From NCBI GenBank assembly GCA_965218945.1, contig OZ244718.1:124001-188000 (forward strand): a stretch of 64,000 nt of DNA, given 5' to 3'. How positions within the stretch are numbered: the first letter of the stretch is position 1; every line of letters begins with the position of its first letter. A program made the position numbers and the translations under genes. The notes below the pieces were generated by a model that saw only the letters and a list, made by a program, of their open reading frames with translations, was not told the origin of the DNA and made no database searches. This document shows positions 51,754-59,895 of the stretch, piece by piece. This DNA is from DAOUJW01 sp965218945 (lineage in GTDB: Bacteria; Chloroflexota; Dehalococcoidia; Lucifugimonadales; UBA2985).

Positions 51754-52458
51754 CTAGGCTTCCTGATCCCCTCCCAGCTTTTCCAGCAGCCACGTCTTGA
51801 GAAGGGGGTAAAGCTCGTCCCGGCACTCGCGGAGACCGTGGCCGGCGCCTGGATAGAGGACCAGCTTCTTGGGCTCCTCCGCAATGTCGTTTATAAGCTT
51901 GGAGCAGTGCGGCCCCAGCCTGGTGTCCTCCTCGCCGTGCACCAACAGCAGGGGCCTTGGGGTTACCAGATGGGCGAACTGCGCGCCGTAGGTCTGGCTG
52001 GCGAGGCCCACCACCGTTACCACCGCTTCGCTCAGGGGAGCGGCCGCTACGACCACGGCCCCGCCGAAGGAGTGTCCCACCAGCGCCACCCTATCGTGGC
52101 CCTTGTCCTGAAGGAAGGACACACCCGCCAGGACGTCCATCATACAGTGCAGGAAGTTGTTGGGCTTCCTGTAGCTCAGTCGTAGAGACGACACCCCGTC
52201 CTCTATAAGCTCGTCGGATAGGATGGGGTAGAGACCGCCGCCTCCGCTGAACCCACCTGCTGCGCCCGATACCCAGATGATGCCCTGGGTGGCGCCCTCC
52301 GCCCGATGGTACATGCAGCGAATCGGCCCCAGATTGGTGCGCACCAGGATACCCGATCCTCCGGTGGCCTCCGGCAGCCTCCAGGGCGCAACTCCCTTGT
52401 ATTCTATGGGGACCGGCGTCCCCTCAAGCAGGCTTTCCCACGACGGCTCGCTAACCAC
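51754..52458 (-). CDS. Alpha/beta hydrolase (dienelactone-hydrolase-like)
   Basis: A 234-residue protein. The nucleophile elbow is VALVGHSFGGAV, the acid lies in LLVHGEEDTRL and the His in PGAGHGLRE, giving a complete Ser-Asp-His triad. The substrate is unknown. It overlaps the aminotransferase stop by 8 bp, so the two are coupled. Confidence 0.82.
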   Translation of the reverse strand: MVSEPSWESLLEGTPVPIEYKGVAPWRLPEATGGSGILVRTNLGPIRCMYHRAEGATQGIIWVSGAAGGFSGGGGLYPILSDELIEDGVSSLRLSYRKPNNFLHCMMDVLAGVSFLQDKGHDRVALVGHSFGGAVVVAAAPLSEAVVTVVGLASQTYGAQFAHLVTPRPLLLVHGEEDTRLGPHCSKLINDIAEEPKKLVLYPGAGHGLRECRDELYPLLKTWLLEKLGGDQEA

Positions 52459-53644
52459 TTCTAACCCTCCCTACAAATCGTCCTATTCTCACCAGGGCTT
52501 CCTCTATCTCGTCCGTGGCGACGGCGTAGCAGCACCGAACGTGCCCCTCGCCGCTGGGACCGAAGGCCGATCCCGGGACCAGCGCCACCTTCTCCTCCAT
52601 CAGCAGACGCTCCGCAAACTCCTCGGAGGACATGTCCAGGCTCTTGATGGACGGGAAGGTGTAGAATGCGCCCTGCGGCTCCAGACAGCTAAGGCCCAGC
52701 CGGTTCAGGCCGCGCACCATCAGGTGTCGACGGCGGTTGTACTCCTCGCGGGTCTCCTCCACAGCCCTATCCCCGGAGCGCAGCGCCTCTATGGCCGCCA
52801 TCTGGCCCTGAATGGGCGCGCACATCATCGTGTACTGGTGCACCTTCATCATCGCCTCAATGATCTCCGGGCGGCTGCAGGCGTACCCGATGCGCCAGCC
52901 AGTCATGGCGTAGGACTTGGAGAAGCCGCTCAGGTGGATGGTACGTTCAGCCATGTCCGGCAGCGAAGCAAAGCAGGTGTGCTCCGTGCCGTACACCAGA
53001 CGCTCGTATATCTCGTCCGAGACCACAATCAGGTCGCGCCTCCGCGCGATGTCCGCTATCTCATCCAACTCCTGTCGGGACATTACGGCTCCGGTGGGGT
53101 TGTTGGGGTAGCCTATGAGAATGGCCTTGGTCCTGCCGGTGACTCTGGCCTCAATGTCCTCGGGACGCACCCTGAAGCCGTTCTCCATGTGGGTGGGCAC
53201 CGTGACGGGAACGCCCCCGGCCAGGGTGACGCAGGGCATGTAGGATACATACGTCGGCTCCGGGATGATGACCTCGTCTCCCGGGTCGAGGATGGCGCGC
53301 ATTGCCAGATCCAGCGCCTGGCTCACGCCCACCGTGACCAGCACCTGGTTCGCGGGGTCGTAGCTCAGACCGGCGCGCTTGCTCATGTACCCGCTTATCT
53401 CCTGGCGCAGCTCCATCAGGCCATAGTTGGAGGTGTACATGGTGTAGCCTTTTTCGATGGAGTAGATGGCGGCCTCCCGGATTCGCCAGGGTGTGACGAA
53501 GTCCGGCTCGCCGACTCCCAGGGAGATGACGTCGTCCATGGTGGTCAGCAGGTCGAAGAACTTGCGAATCCCGGAGGGGGACAGGCTCTTCACCCTGCGG
53601 GAAATCATCGACGCCGCGCCCTTATCTTCGTGATAGTAGCTCAA
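52451..53644 (-). CDS. Class I/II PLP aminotransferase
   Basis: A 397-residue fold-I enzyme. The PLP lysine is in HLSGFSKSYAMTGWRIGY. NPTGAVMSRQELDEIA and VVSDEIYERLVY match the PLP-ring and phosphate-binding regions. Aspartate or aromatic aminotransferase activity is most likely. It follows the Lrp regulator by 9 bp, implying regulation by amino acid levels. The final RFVGRVRSG overlaps the hydrolase start. Confidence 0.88.
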   Translation of the reverse strand: MSYYHEDKGAASMISRRVKSLSPSGIRKFFDLLTTMDDVISLGVGEPDFVTPWRIREAAIYSIEKGYTMYTSNYGLMELRQEISGYMSKRAGLSYDPANQVLVTVGVSQALDLAMRAILDPGDEVIIPEPTYVSYMPCVTLAGGVPVTVPTHMENGFRVRPEDIEARVTGRTKAILIGYPNNPTGAVMSRQELDEIADIARRRDLIVVSDEIYERLVYGTEHTCFASLPDMAERTIHLSGFSKSYAMTGWRIGYACSRPEIIEAMMKVHQYTMMCAPIQGQMAAIEALRSGDRAVEETREEYNRRRHLMVRGLNRLGLSCLEPQGAFYTFPSIKSLDMSSEEFAERLLMEEKVALVPGSAFGPSGEGHVRCCYAVATDEIEEALVRIGRFVGRVRSG

Positions 53645-53653
53645 GGTATGCTC

Positions 53654-54148
53654 CTAAGGCGCCAGTGGAAGACGCCTGACCCCGTCCTCTCCGTCCAGGA
53701 TTTCCCCGTCCTCCTTAAAGCGCTTGAGGAGGAAGTGGGTGGACGTGCCGTGCACCTCCTCCAGGGCCGCCAGCTTCTGTGCGACGAAGTTGCCGACCTC
53801 GTTCATGGAGCGGCCAACCAGAAGGACTGAAAGGTCGTAGTCCCCCGACATCAGGTACAGGGAGCGCACCTCCGGGAAGCGTGCTATCCTCTGAGCCACG
53901 CTGTCGAAGCCGACGTCGCGCTGAGGAGCGACGCGCACCTCCACGTGGGCCATCACCACCTCTTCACCCAGCGACTCCCAGTTCACCAGGGTCTTGTACT
54001 TGACTATAGTCTTGTCCCGCTCCGCCCCGGCGATGATCTCCCTCACCTCCTCCGGCGTCTGCCCCGTCATCTCTGAGATCTCCTCCGGCGTGGCCCGGGC
54101 GTTCTGCTCCAGGGTTGCAAGGATGTCCTTCATTGCTTCTTGCATCAC
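53654..54148 (-). CDS. Lrp/AsnC-family transcriptional regulator
   Basis: A 164-residue protein with N-terminal HTH (ATPEEISEMTGQTPEEVREI) and a C-terminal RAM/ligand-binding domain (MAHVEVRVAPQRDVGFDSVA, LYLMSGDYDLSVLLVGRS). Family members bind amino acids and form octamers. It lies between gatA and an aminotransferase gene that it may control. ATG 54148 or the Met four codons later is the start. Confidence 0.85.
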   Translation of the reverse strand: MMQEAMKDILATLEQNARATPEEISEMTGQTPEEVREIIAGAERDKTIVKYKTLVNWESLGEEVVMAHVEVRVAPQRDVGFDSVAQRIARFPEVRSLYLMSGDYDLSVLLVGRSMNEVGNFVAQKLAALEEVHGTSTHFLLKRFKEDGEILDGEDGVRRLPLAP

Positions 54149-54182
54149 TCTACTGCCTTTTGTGAGTTGTTATCTGCGTCTT

Positions 54183-55643
54183 TCACAGCGCCGGCCTCAT
54201 CTTGTGCCACTCCGTCGCCTGCTCATAGGCGTAGGCGGCGCGGAGTATCGTCTCCTCACCCAGGGGTCTGCCCATAATCTGCATCCCCACGGGTAGGCCG
54301 TCGACAAACCCGGCGGGAACGGACATCGCGGGTATACCGGCGATGTTGACCGGAATCGTGCAGATGTCGCTCAGGTACATCTGCACCGGGTCCTCCACCT
54401 TCTCGCCCAGCTTGAAGGCAGTAGTCGGCGAGACCGATGTCACCAGGATATCGTACTTCTGGAACGCCTCCTGGAACTCGCGGCTGATGAGCGTGCGCAC
54501 CTTCTGCGCTTTCAGGTAGTAGGCGTCGTAGTACCCCGCGGAGAGGGCGTAGGTGCCCAGCATTATGCGGCGCTTCACCTCCGGGCCAAAGCCGTGCTGC
54601 TTGGTCTGCTCCATTGCCTCCCACATGCTGCCGGCGTTCTGGCTGGAGTAGCCGTACTTCACGCCGTCGTAGCGCGCCAGGTTGGCCGACGCCTCAGAGG
54701 GCGCCAGGATGTAGTACACGGCCAGGGCGTACATTGTGTGCGGCAGTGAGGTCTCCTCCACCGTCGCGCCAAGCTCCTCCATCTGCGCCAGGGCCTTCCG
54801 AAGGGTGTCCGCCACTTCGCCGTCGATACCCTCGCCGAAGTACTCTTTGGGAACGCCCACCCTCATGCCCTTGACGTCGGCCTTCAGGGACGCTGTGTAG
54901 TCCGGGGCCTGTCGCGGTATGGATGTGGAGTCCTTGGGGTCGTGGCCGGCGATGGCGTTGAGCACCAGGGCGCAGTCGGTGACGTCCCTGGTCATAGGGC
55001 CGATCTGGTCCAGGGAGCTGGCGAAGGCCACCAGCCCGTAGCGGCTCACCAAGCCGTAGGTTGGCTTCATCCCGACGATGCCGCACAGGGCGGCGGGCTG
55101 TCGGATGCTGCCTCCGGTGTCTGAGCCAAGGGCGTAGAAGCACTCCCCGGAGGCCACCGCTGCCGCCGGACCGCCGCTGCTGCCACCGGGCACCCGCTCC
55201 AGGTCCCAGGGATTGTGAGTTGGGAAGAAGGCTGAGTTCTCCGTGGAGGATCCCATCGCGAACTCATCCATGTTCCCCTTGCCCACAACCACCGCTCGCT
55301 GGGCCTGCAGCCTCTCGACCACGGTTGCGTTGTACGGGGGAACGAAACTCTCCAGCATACGAGAGGAGCAGGTGGTGGGAACGCCGCGGGTGCACATATT
55401 GTCCTTGACCTGCATCGGAATGCCCGTCAGTGGCGCTCCCCGACCCTGGGTTATGGCCTCGTCGGCTTGCCGCGCCTGGTCGAGGGCGGCCTCGCCAGTA
55501 ACGGTGACGAAAGCGCCGACCCTTGAGTCCACTTCCTCGATTCGTCCCAAAGCAGCCTGTGTAAGCTCTTGAGAGGAGACCTGGCGACTTTCCAGAAGCT
55601 CGCGGGCCTCGTGGAGTGTGAAGTTGAAGAGGCCGTCGGCCAT
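54183..55643 (-). CDS. gatA: Asp-tRNA(Asn)/Glu-tRNA(Gln) amidotransferase subunit A
   Basis: A 486-residue amidase-signature protein. The Lys of the Ser-cisSer-Lys triad is in MQVKDNMCT, the two Ser residues in VPGGSSGGPAAAVAS and GSDTGGSIRQPAALCG. It releases ammonia from glutamine to amidate mischarged Glu-tRNA(Gln) or Asp-tRNA(Asn). ATG overlaps the gatC stop (TAATG). gatB is not in this window. Confidence 0.94.
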   Translation of the reverse strand: MADGLFNFTLHEARELLESRQVSSQELTQAALGRIEEVDSRVGAFVTVTGEAALDQARQADEAITQGRGAPLTGIPMQVKDNMCTRGVPTTCSSRMLESFVPPYNATVVERLQAQRAVVVGKGNMDEFAMGSSTENSAFFPTHNPWDLERVPGGSSGGPAAAVASGECFYALGSDTGGSIRQPAALCGIVGMKPTYGLVSRYGLVAFASSLDQIGPMTRDVTDCALVLNAIAGHDPKDSTSIPRQAPDYTASLKADVKGMRVGVPKEYFGEGIDGEVADTLRKALAQMEELGATVEETSLPHTMYALAVYYILAPSEASANLARYDGVKYGYSSQNAGSMWEAMEQTKQHGFGPEVKRRIMLGTYALSAGYYDAYYLKAQKVRTLISREFQEAFQKYDILVTSVSPTTAFKLGEKVEDPVQMYLSDICTIPVNIAGIPAMSVPAGFVDGLPVGMQIMGRPLGEETILRAAYAYEQATEWHKMRPAL

Positions 55644-55939
55644 TATTCCAGCACCGCCTTGACGCGGAAGAAGTCGTCCTCTCTCAGCGGAGCGTTGGCC
55701 AGCGTGTCCTCCTTGGGAAAGGGAGCGATGGGCTCGTCCTCGCGCATCACGTTCTGGAGGGTCACCGAGTGGCCGGTAGGGGGAACATCGCTGGTATCCA
55801 CCTGATCGAGCACCTGGAAGTTCTCCAGGATGTCCGACAGCTGATGGCGGAACCTTTCGATGTCTTCCTCGCTCAACCCCACTCGGCAGAGAAGGGCCAT
55901 GTGCTGAACTTCGTCATGGCTGAGTCTGGGAGAAGTCAT
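55643..55939 (-). CDS. gatC: Asp-tRNA(Asn)/Glu-tRNA(Gln) amidotransferase subunit C
   Basis: A 98-residue protein with the GatC pattern: LSHDEVQHMALLCRVGLSEE, ILENFQVLDQVDTSDVPPTG and a C-terminal LREDDFFRVKAVLE. It stabilises the GatA-GatB complex. The start at ATG 55939 gives the family length. It is the first gene of the gatC-gatA-Lrp-aminotransferase string. Confidence 0.92.
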   Translation of the reverse strand: MTSPRLSHDEVQHMALLCRVGLSEEDIERFRHQLSDILENFQVLDQVDTSDVPPTGHSVTLQNVMREDEPIAPFPKEDTLANAPLREDDFFRVKAVLE

Positions 55940-56116
55940 GATTACGTACCGTTCCAAAGGGAGATAGGCCAAGTGTAGCAAAGAGGCCCGCCAGCTTCAA
56001 GGGCGATGGCGCAAGAGGGACTGTACGCCCGACGCCTCTGCCAATATGACGGGACCCCCGACCATTCCTGCGAAGGCAGGAATCCAGAGGCATTTCACTG
56101 GCACAGCGATCTGCTC

Positions 56117-56366
56117 TGGATTCCCGTCTGCAGAGACCTTTGCGTAACTTGTGCCGCAGCCCCATACTCCCGTCATTCCCGTGAAGCTTGCCCCGTACTC
56201 CGATACGGGGACGGGACTCCAAGGCGTTACATTCAGGACAACGTAGCTTTGCAGGCAAAGGCTTTGGATTCTTCACTCCGCTGCGCTGCGCTCAGAATGA
56301 CAGTGAAACGCGCATCTTTGGGGAAGATACCAGAGTTATGCAAAGGTCTCTGTAGAGGGGAGTCCA
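56117..56366. repeat. MITE-like element (AGAGACCTTTG ends) with half family A unit inside
   Basis: Left end 56117-56148 and inverted right end 56335-56366 match at 28 of 32 positions. The interior holds a CCCCGTACTCCGATACGGGG palindrome and a family A end (GGATTCTTCACTCC...TCAGAATGAC, 56261-56302). Confidence 0.75.
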
Positions 56367-56443
56367 TCCCCCGGCGCCCCTGGATTCCCGCTCGGGGCCT
56401 GCCCCGTACCGCGATACGGGGGCGGGAATGACGATGGGATTTC

Positions 56444-56471
56444 ACAGGGGCGGTTTGCGAACCGCCCCTGT
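56444..56471 (-). terminator. Hairpin downstream of the large surface-protein gene
   Basis: ACAGGGGCGGTT-TGCG-AACCGCCCCTGT, a perfect 12-bp stem, 42 bp past the stop. Confidence 0.6.
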
Positions 56472-56513
56472 ATTATTAACGTCGATCCACTGGCCGGAGG
56501 GGCCTATAGTTGC

Positions 56514-59225
56514 CTAGCCCGGTTCTGCCGGCGGGCTCATGCTGCGCCGCCGGATAATGAACACCGCCGCACCTGCACCTGCCACCAGCAGCAGGAACAC
56601 GAAGAACAGCCCCACCGGGAACCCGCCGCCCTCGTCCGGCGGAGGCGTCGCCGTGGCCTCAGGCCCTGACGTTGGCTCGGGGCTTGCCGGCGACTCAGGA
56701 CTTGATGTCGGCGCAGGCATCTGCGTAGGGGTCGGCGTGGCCTCCGGCCCTGGCAGGACCGTCGGGGTTGGGATTGAAGGCCTGGACGCCGCTGCCACAG
56801 TCACCATGAATATCTGCGCGGCCCACTCCCCATCGCCATCCATCGCTACCACAGTCACGGTTACTCCCTCCACAGGTACAAGGGGTGTAAGCGCCAGCGT
56901 GCTGCTCTCGTCGGCAATCTCGGCCCGCACCGCACCGTTGTTGGACGATGCAGCCGTGTAGGTGAGTTCGTCGCCATCGGGATCGGTGAAGTACTCTGCC
57001 ACATCTATATTCACTGGACTGCCTCCCTCCACCAACAGCTGGCGACCAATGGATCCCACGGCCTCCGGCGGCCTGTTGGCCGGCAGCGCTGTTACCGCAA
57101 CCTCTTGCATGGCGGATTCGCCGCTTGTATCGGTGGCCGTAACGGTCATTGTAGTCTCTCCTGCCGCCACCCCCGTCATGGTTACAACGCTGCCCGCAAT
57201 ATCCACCGTTAGTATGGACCCGTCAGCCGTCCCCGCCGTAAAGGTCAGTAGGTCTCCGTCGGCGTCCGTGAAGTAGGGGGCAAGGTTCAGCGCCAGTGCG
57301 GGTTCGCCCACCCGGAGCGTCTGGGCCGGAATCTCGCCCACGGCCTCCGGAGCGTTGTTGGGGGGCAGCACCGTCACCGTGAATGTGACAAAGGCCGTCG
57401 CTCCCTCCGGGTCCTCAGCGAGCACCGTCATCCTCACTTCGCCAAGGTCGATGACGTTGAAAGTTATGGCGTTGCCTGACGAAGATGCCGTCACCACCCT
57501 TGGGTTGGACGATTGTGGCATGAAGCGCAGTATGTCGCCGTCCTCGTCGCGGAAGTACGAGGTCATGTACAGCTGCGTACCAGCGTCGTCCAGGAACAGC
57601 GTCTGGTCCGGCACGCTGCCTACCACCTCAGGCGGATTGTTGGGCGACACGACCGTCAACCTGAAGGTATCGGAGGCCCATCCCCTGTCAGGGTTTGTGG
57701 CTTTCACTGTTATGACCGTCACGCCTGCCCGCAGAGTGGTTATCACCAGCTCCCGTGTCTCCTGGTCGATTTCAACGGTGGCGAAGTTCGGCCTGGAGGA
57801 CTCAGCGGTGTAGGTCAGGTCTTCACCCCGGAAATGGCGGGCCAGGTCCACGCGAGTGGGCTGCCCATCCCTCAGGATCGACCGGCTGGGTATGTCGACA
57901 TTCGTGGGCGCGCTGGACGCAGGCTTGATTTCCAACGTGATCTTATGCGCGCCGCCGGCTTGGCCGATGACCGTGCCTTCGGAATCAGTGACATCACTGG
58001 GGGTCTGAATAAGGGTAAGGTACACAGATTCAGCAGCCTCATTGGGCGTGAATCTAAGTTCGCCCGCAACCTGCGCCACCTTGAGAATACCATCCTGTGC
58101 ATCCGTCTGTGTTTCCCGGGCGCCCGCGGTGTAGCTAATGCCCGTGTCCAACTCAAGGGGAAACTCGAATCCCTCCGTCAGAGTCTGGAGTCCCACCAGG
58201 TTTATCTGGGATACCTCGCTCCTTGTGACCGCAGGTGTATCATCAGCGTCAGTATCTCCATCTTCATCGCTGTCATACGGTGTCTCCTTGACGGCGCGCA
58301 CCTGGAAGACGTAGGCGTCCGCTCGATTGAGGATTAGTTCGTCGAGTGTCTCAACGACTCGCGTTTCGTCATCGACGGGAGTTTTCTGGCAGAGCTCCGG
58401 GGCATCGGCGGCATCAGTGCAGCCTGTGTCAATGAGCCTCCAGCCATCGCTGTCACTGGTGTCGCTCGTTACCCATTGCCCTCCGTCGATGTTGTACCGG
58501 TACTCGTGCTTCCGTACGTCCAGGGCGTACCAGATGTTGTCGAATGATACCGAGATAGCCGACTTGCCGGCGTCGTTCCCTTCACGTACAGGGTTCAATT
58601 CTGCCGACAGGTTCAGGGGAGGCGAGGGCAGCAGGTCTTTGTTGTCATCAAGGCTGAGGGTTTCCAGACCATCAAAGAGAGTCCAGACGTCACGTGGAAC
58701 TGTCCCACTCAGCCGGTTGTCTGAGAGGTCCAGGGATGTCAATGCGGTCAACTCGGCCCACTCCGGCGCAAGCTCTCCGCTCAAGTCCTGCATGGAAAGA
58801 TCAACCCGGGTGATCCTGTACTCCTGGTTGGGGGCCTCGCCGACTTGCTCAATCGAGACTCCATTCCAAAAATTCTCACCCATAGAGTGCGTTAGTAGTG
58901 GCAGTGGGTCTCTTTCCAGCCAGTTTACGTTAGTATCGTCGCCTACAGTTAGCTTTTCTGCTGCCTTGAGCAGTGCGATACAATCGCTTATGAAGGCGCT
59001 GGTCGCGAGGTCGGGCAACAGGATTCCGTTATCATCTGAGCTCTGGCAGTGGGTTTCGTACGTCGTGTTCGGGGTGTGGTGAGCGGAGGTACGGTCCGGC
59101 ATAAGGGCAAGGGCGGAGACCGCAATGAGCAGCGCGGCGAGGATTATGCGCCCGATCCAACTACTGCGCCACGGGGAATGAGCGGACAGCGCGACTACCG
59201 AGATATGTGAATTCCCATTTCTCAT
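56514..59225 (-). CDS. Large cell-surface protein with LRR and cadherin/Ig-like repeats, C-terminal anchor
   Basis: A 903-residue protein. The signal segment is IILAALLIAVSALALM; a short LRR region follows (LTSLDLSDNRLSGTVPRDVW). Next are a fibronectin-like stretch, an Asp-rich DSDEDGDTDADD loop (possible Ca2+ site), and at least four ~85-residue cadherin/Ig-like repeats each opening with NNPPEVVGSVPDQTL-like motifs and containing YFRDEDGD or YFTDADGD. A Pro/Thr stalk and a membrane anchor with basic tail (FVFLLLVAGAGAAVFIIRRR) close it. It is likely an adhesin or receptor exposed outside. The substrate is unknown. Confidence 0.78.
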   Translation of the reverse strand: MRNGNSHISVVALSAHSPWRSSWIGRIILAALLIAVSALALMPDRTSAHHTPNTTYETHCQSSDDNGILLPDLATSAFISDCIALLKAAEKLTVGDDTNVNWLERDPLPLLTHSMGENFWNGVSIEQVGEAPNQEYRITRVDLSMQDLSGELAPEWAELTALTSLDLSDNRLSGTVPRDVWTLFDGLETLSLDDNKDLLPSPPLNLSAELNPVREGNDAGKSAISVSFDNIWYALDVRKHEYRYNIDGGQWVTSDTSDSDGWRLIDTGCTDAADAPELCQKTPVDDETRVVETLDELILNRADAYVFQVRAVKETPYDSDEDGDTDADDTPAVTRSEVSQINLVGLQTLTEGFEFPLELDTGISYTAGARETQTDAQDGILKVAQVAGELRFTPNEAAESVYLTLIQTPSDVTDSEGTVIGQAGGAHKITLEIKPASSAPTNVDIPSRSILRDGQPTRVDLARHFRGEDLTYTAESSRPNFATVEIDQETRELVITTLRAGVTVITVKATNPDRGWASDTFRLTVVSPNNPPEVVGSVPDQTLFLDDAGTQLYMTSYFRDEDGDILRFMPQSSNPRVVTASSSGNAITFNVIDLGEVRMTVLAEDPEGATAFVTFTVTVLPPNNAPEAVGEIPAQTLRVGEPALALNLAPYFTDADGDLLTFTAGTADGSILTVDIAGSVVTMTGVAAGETTMTVTATDTSGESAMQEVAVTALPANRPPEAVGSIGRQLLVEGGSPVNIDVAEYFTDPDGDELTYTAASSNNGAVRAEIADESSTLALTPLVPVEGVTVTVVAMDGDGEWAAQIFMVTVAAASRPSIPTPTVLPGPEATPTPTQMPAPTSSPESPASPEPTSGPEATATPPPDEGGGFPVGLFFVFLLLVAGAGAAVFIIRRRSMSPPAEPG

Positions 59226-59658
59226 CTATAGACTCCTATTGAAAGTCTCATCCGACCCTGTTTCGCATAAGCAAAACAGGGGCTATACATCTCTAATATT
59301 GAACCACATCTGTCAAGAAGCCGGTAGGGGTCGAGGCGTTCGTCTTGCCCGTACAAACCCCTCCGCTCACTTGGATGCCCGTCCCCGTATCAAGTCCTGT
59401 CCCCGACTCCGATCGGGGAACTGGGCAGGCTCTACGGGCATAACGTCTCATCGTCGCTCCCGTGCAGAGAGACCTTTGCGTAACTCATTTGTCGGGACGC
59501 AGAGCCTCTTCCCCCTCGAGGGGGAAGATTGAGATGGGGGTGAATCGTGTGTGGACACACCGCTTGTTTGCCCCCATCCTGACCTTCCCCCGCTTGCGGG
59601 GGAAGGGACTTAAGGTTATTCAAAGGTCTCTCTACACGGGAGCGACAACTCCGTGTTC
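59226..59658. other. Repeat-filled gap upstream of the surface-protein gene
   Basis: It holds an AAAACAGGG/CCCTGTTTT hairpin (59258-59282), a GGATGCCCGTCCCCG...CTACGGGCATAACG palindromic block (59370-59445) and the MITE at 59454-59645. No gene is seen. Confidence 0.65.
59454..59645. repeat. 192-bp MITE-like element with ~31-bp inverted ends
   Basis: The ends read TCGCTCCCGTGCAGAGAGAC...CCTTTGCGTAAC (59454-59484) and the inverse at 59615-59645. The interior carries CTTCCCCCTCGAGGGGGAAG and CTTCCCCCGCTTGCGGGGGA palindromes shared with the thiZ-thiX insertion. Confidence 0.8.
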
Positions 59659-59871
59659 CTACGTCCACACGGCCGTGACCACCGCGTCCAGGGGGTTGGT
59701 GGAGTCAAAGAGGATGACCGCGCACTTGCTGCCGGCCCTCATCCTTGAAGTGGATATGTTTCGGGCCACCGGCACGCCGTGAAGCCACGTTGCCAGGCTC
59801 CCGGCTATCTGCACGCTTGCGGTGTAGCTATTGCGGTCGAAGCTCCTGACGAAGCCCCTTCTTATCTCCAT
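59659..59871 (-). CDS. Small OB-fold-like phage protein (baseplate-spike-like)
   Basis: A 70-residue protein: EIRRGFVRSFDRNSYTASVQ then WLHGVPVARNI and AGSKCAVILFDSTNPLDAVV. The pattern of a short beta-barrel with a GFV-x-x-F start resembles the OB domain of baseplate assembly V/spike proteins, but the similarity is weak. It lies 24 bp after the hub-like gene and is the last gene of the phage-type cluster. Confidence 0.5.
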   Translation of the reverse strand: MEIRRGFVRSFDRNSYTASVQIAGSLATWLHGVPVARNISTSRMRAGSKCAVILFDSTNPLDAVVTAVWT

Positions 59872-59895
59872 TCCTGTTCCTCCGTTGACGCGGTC

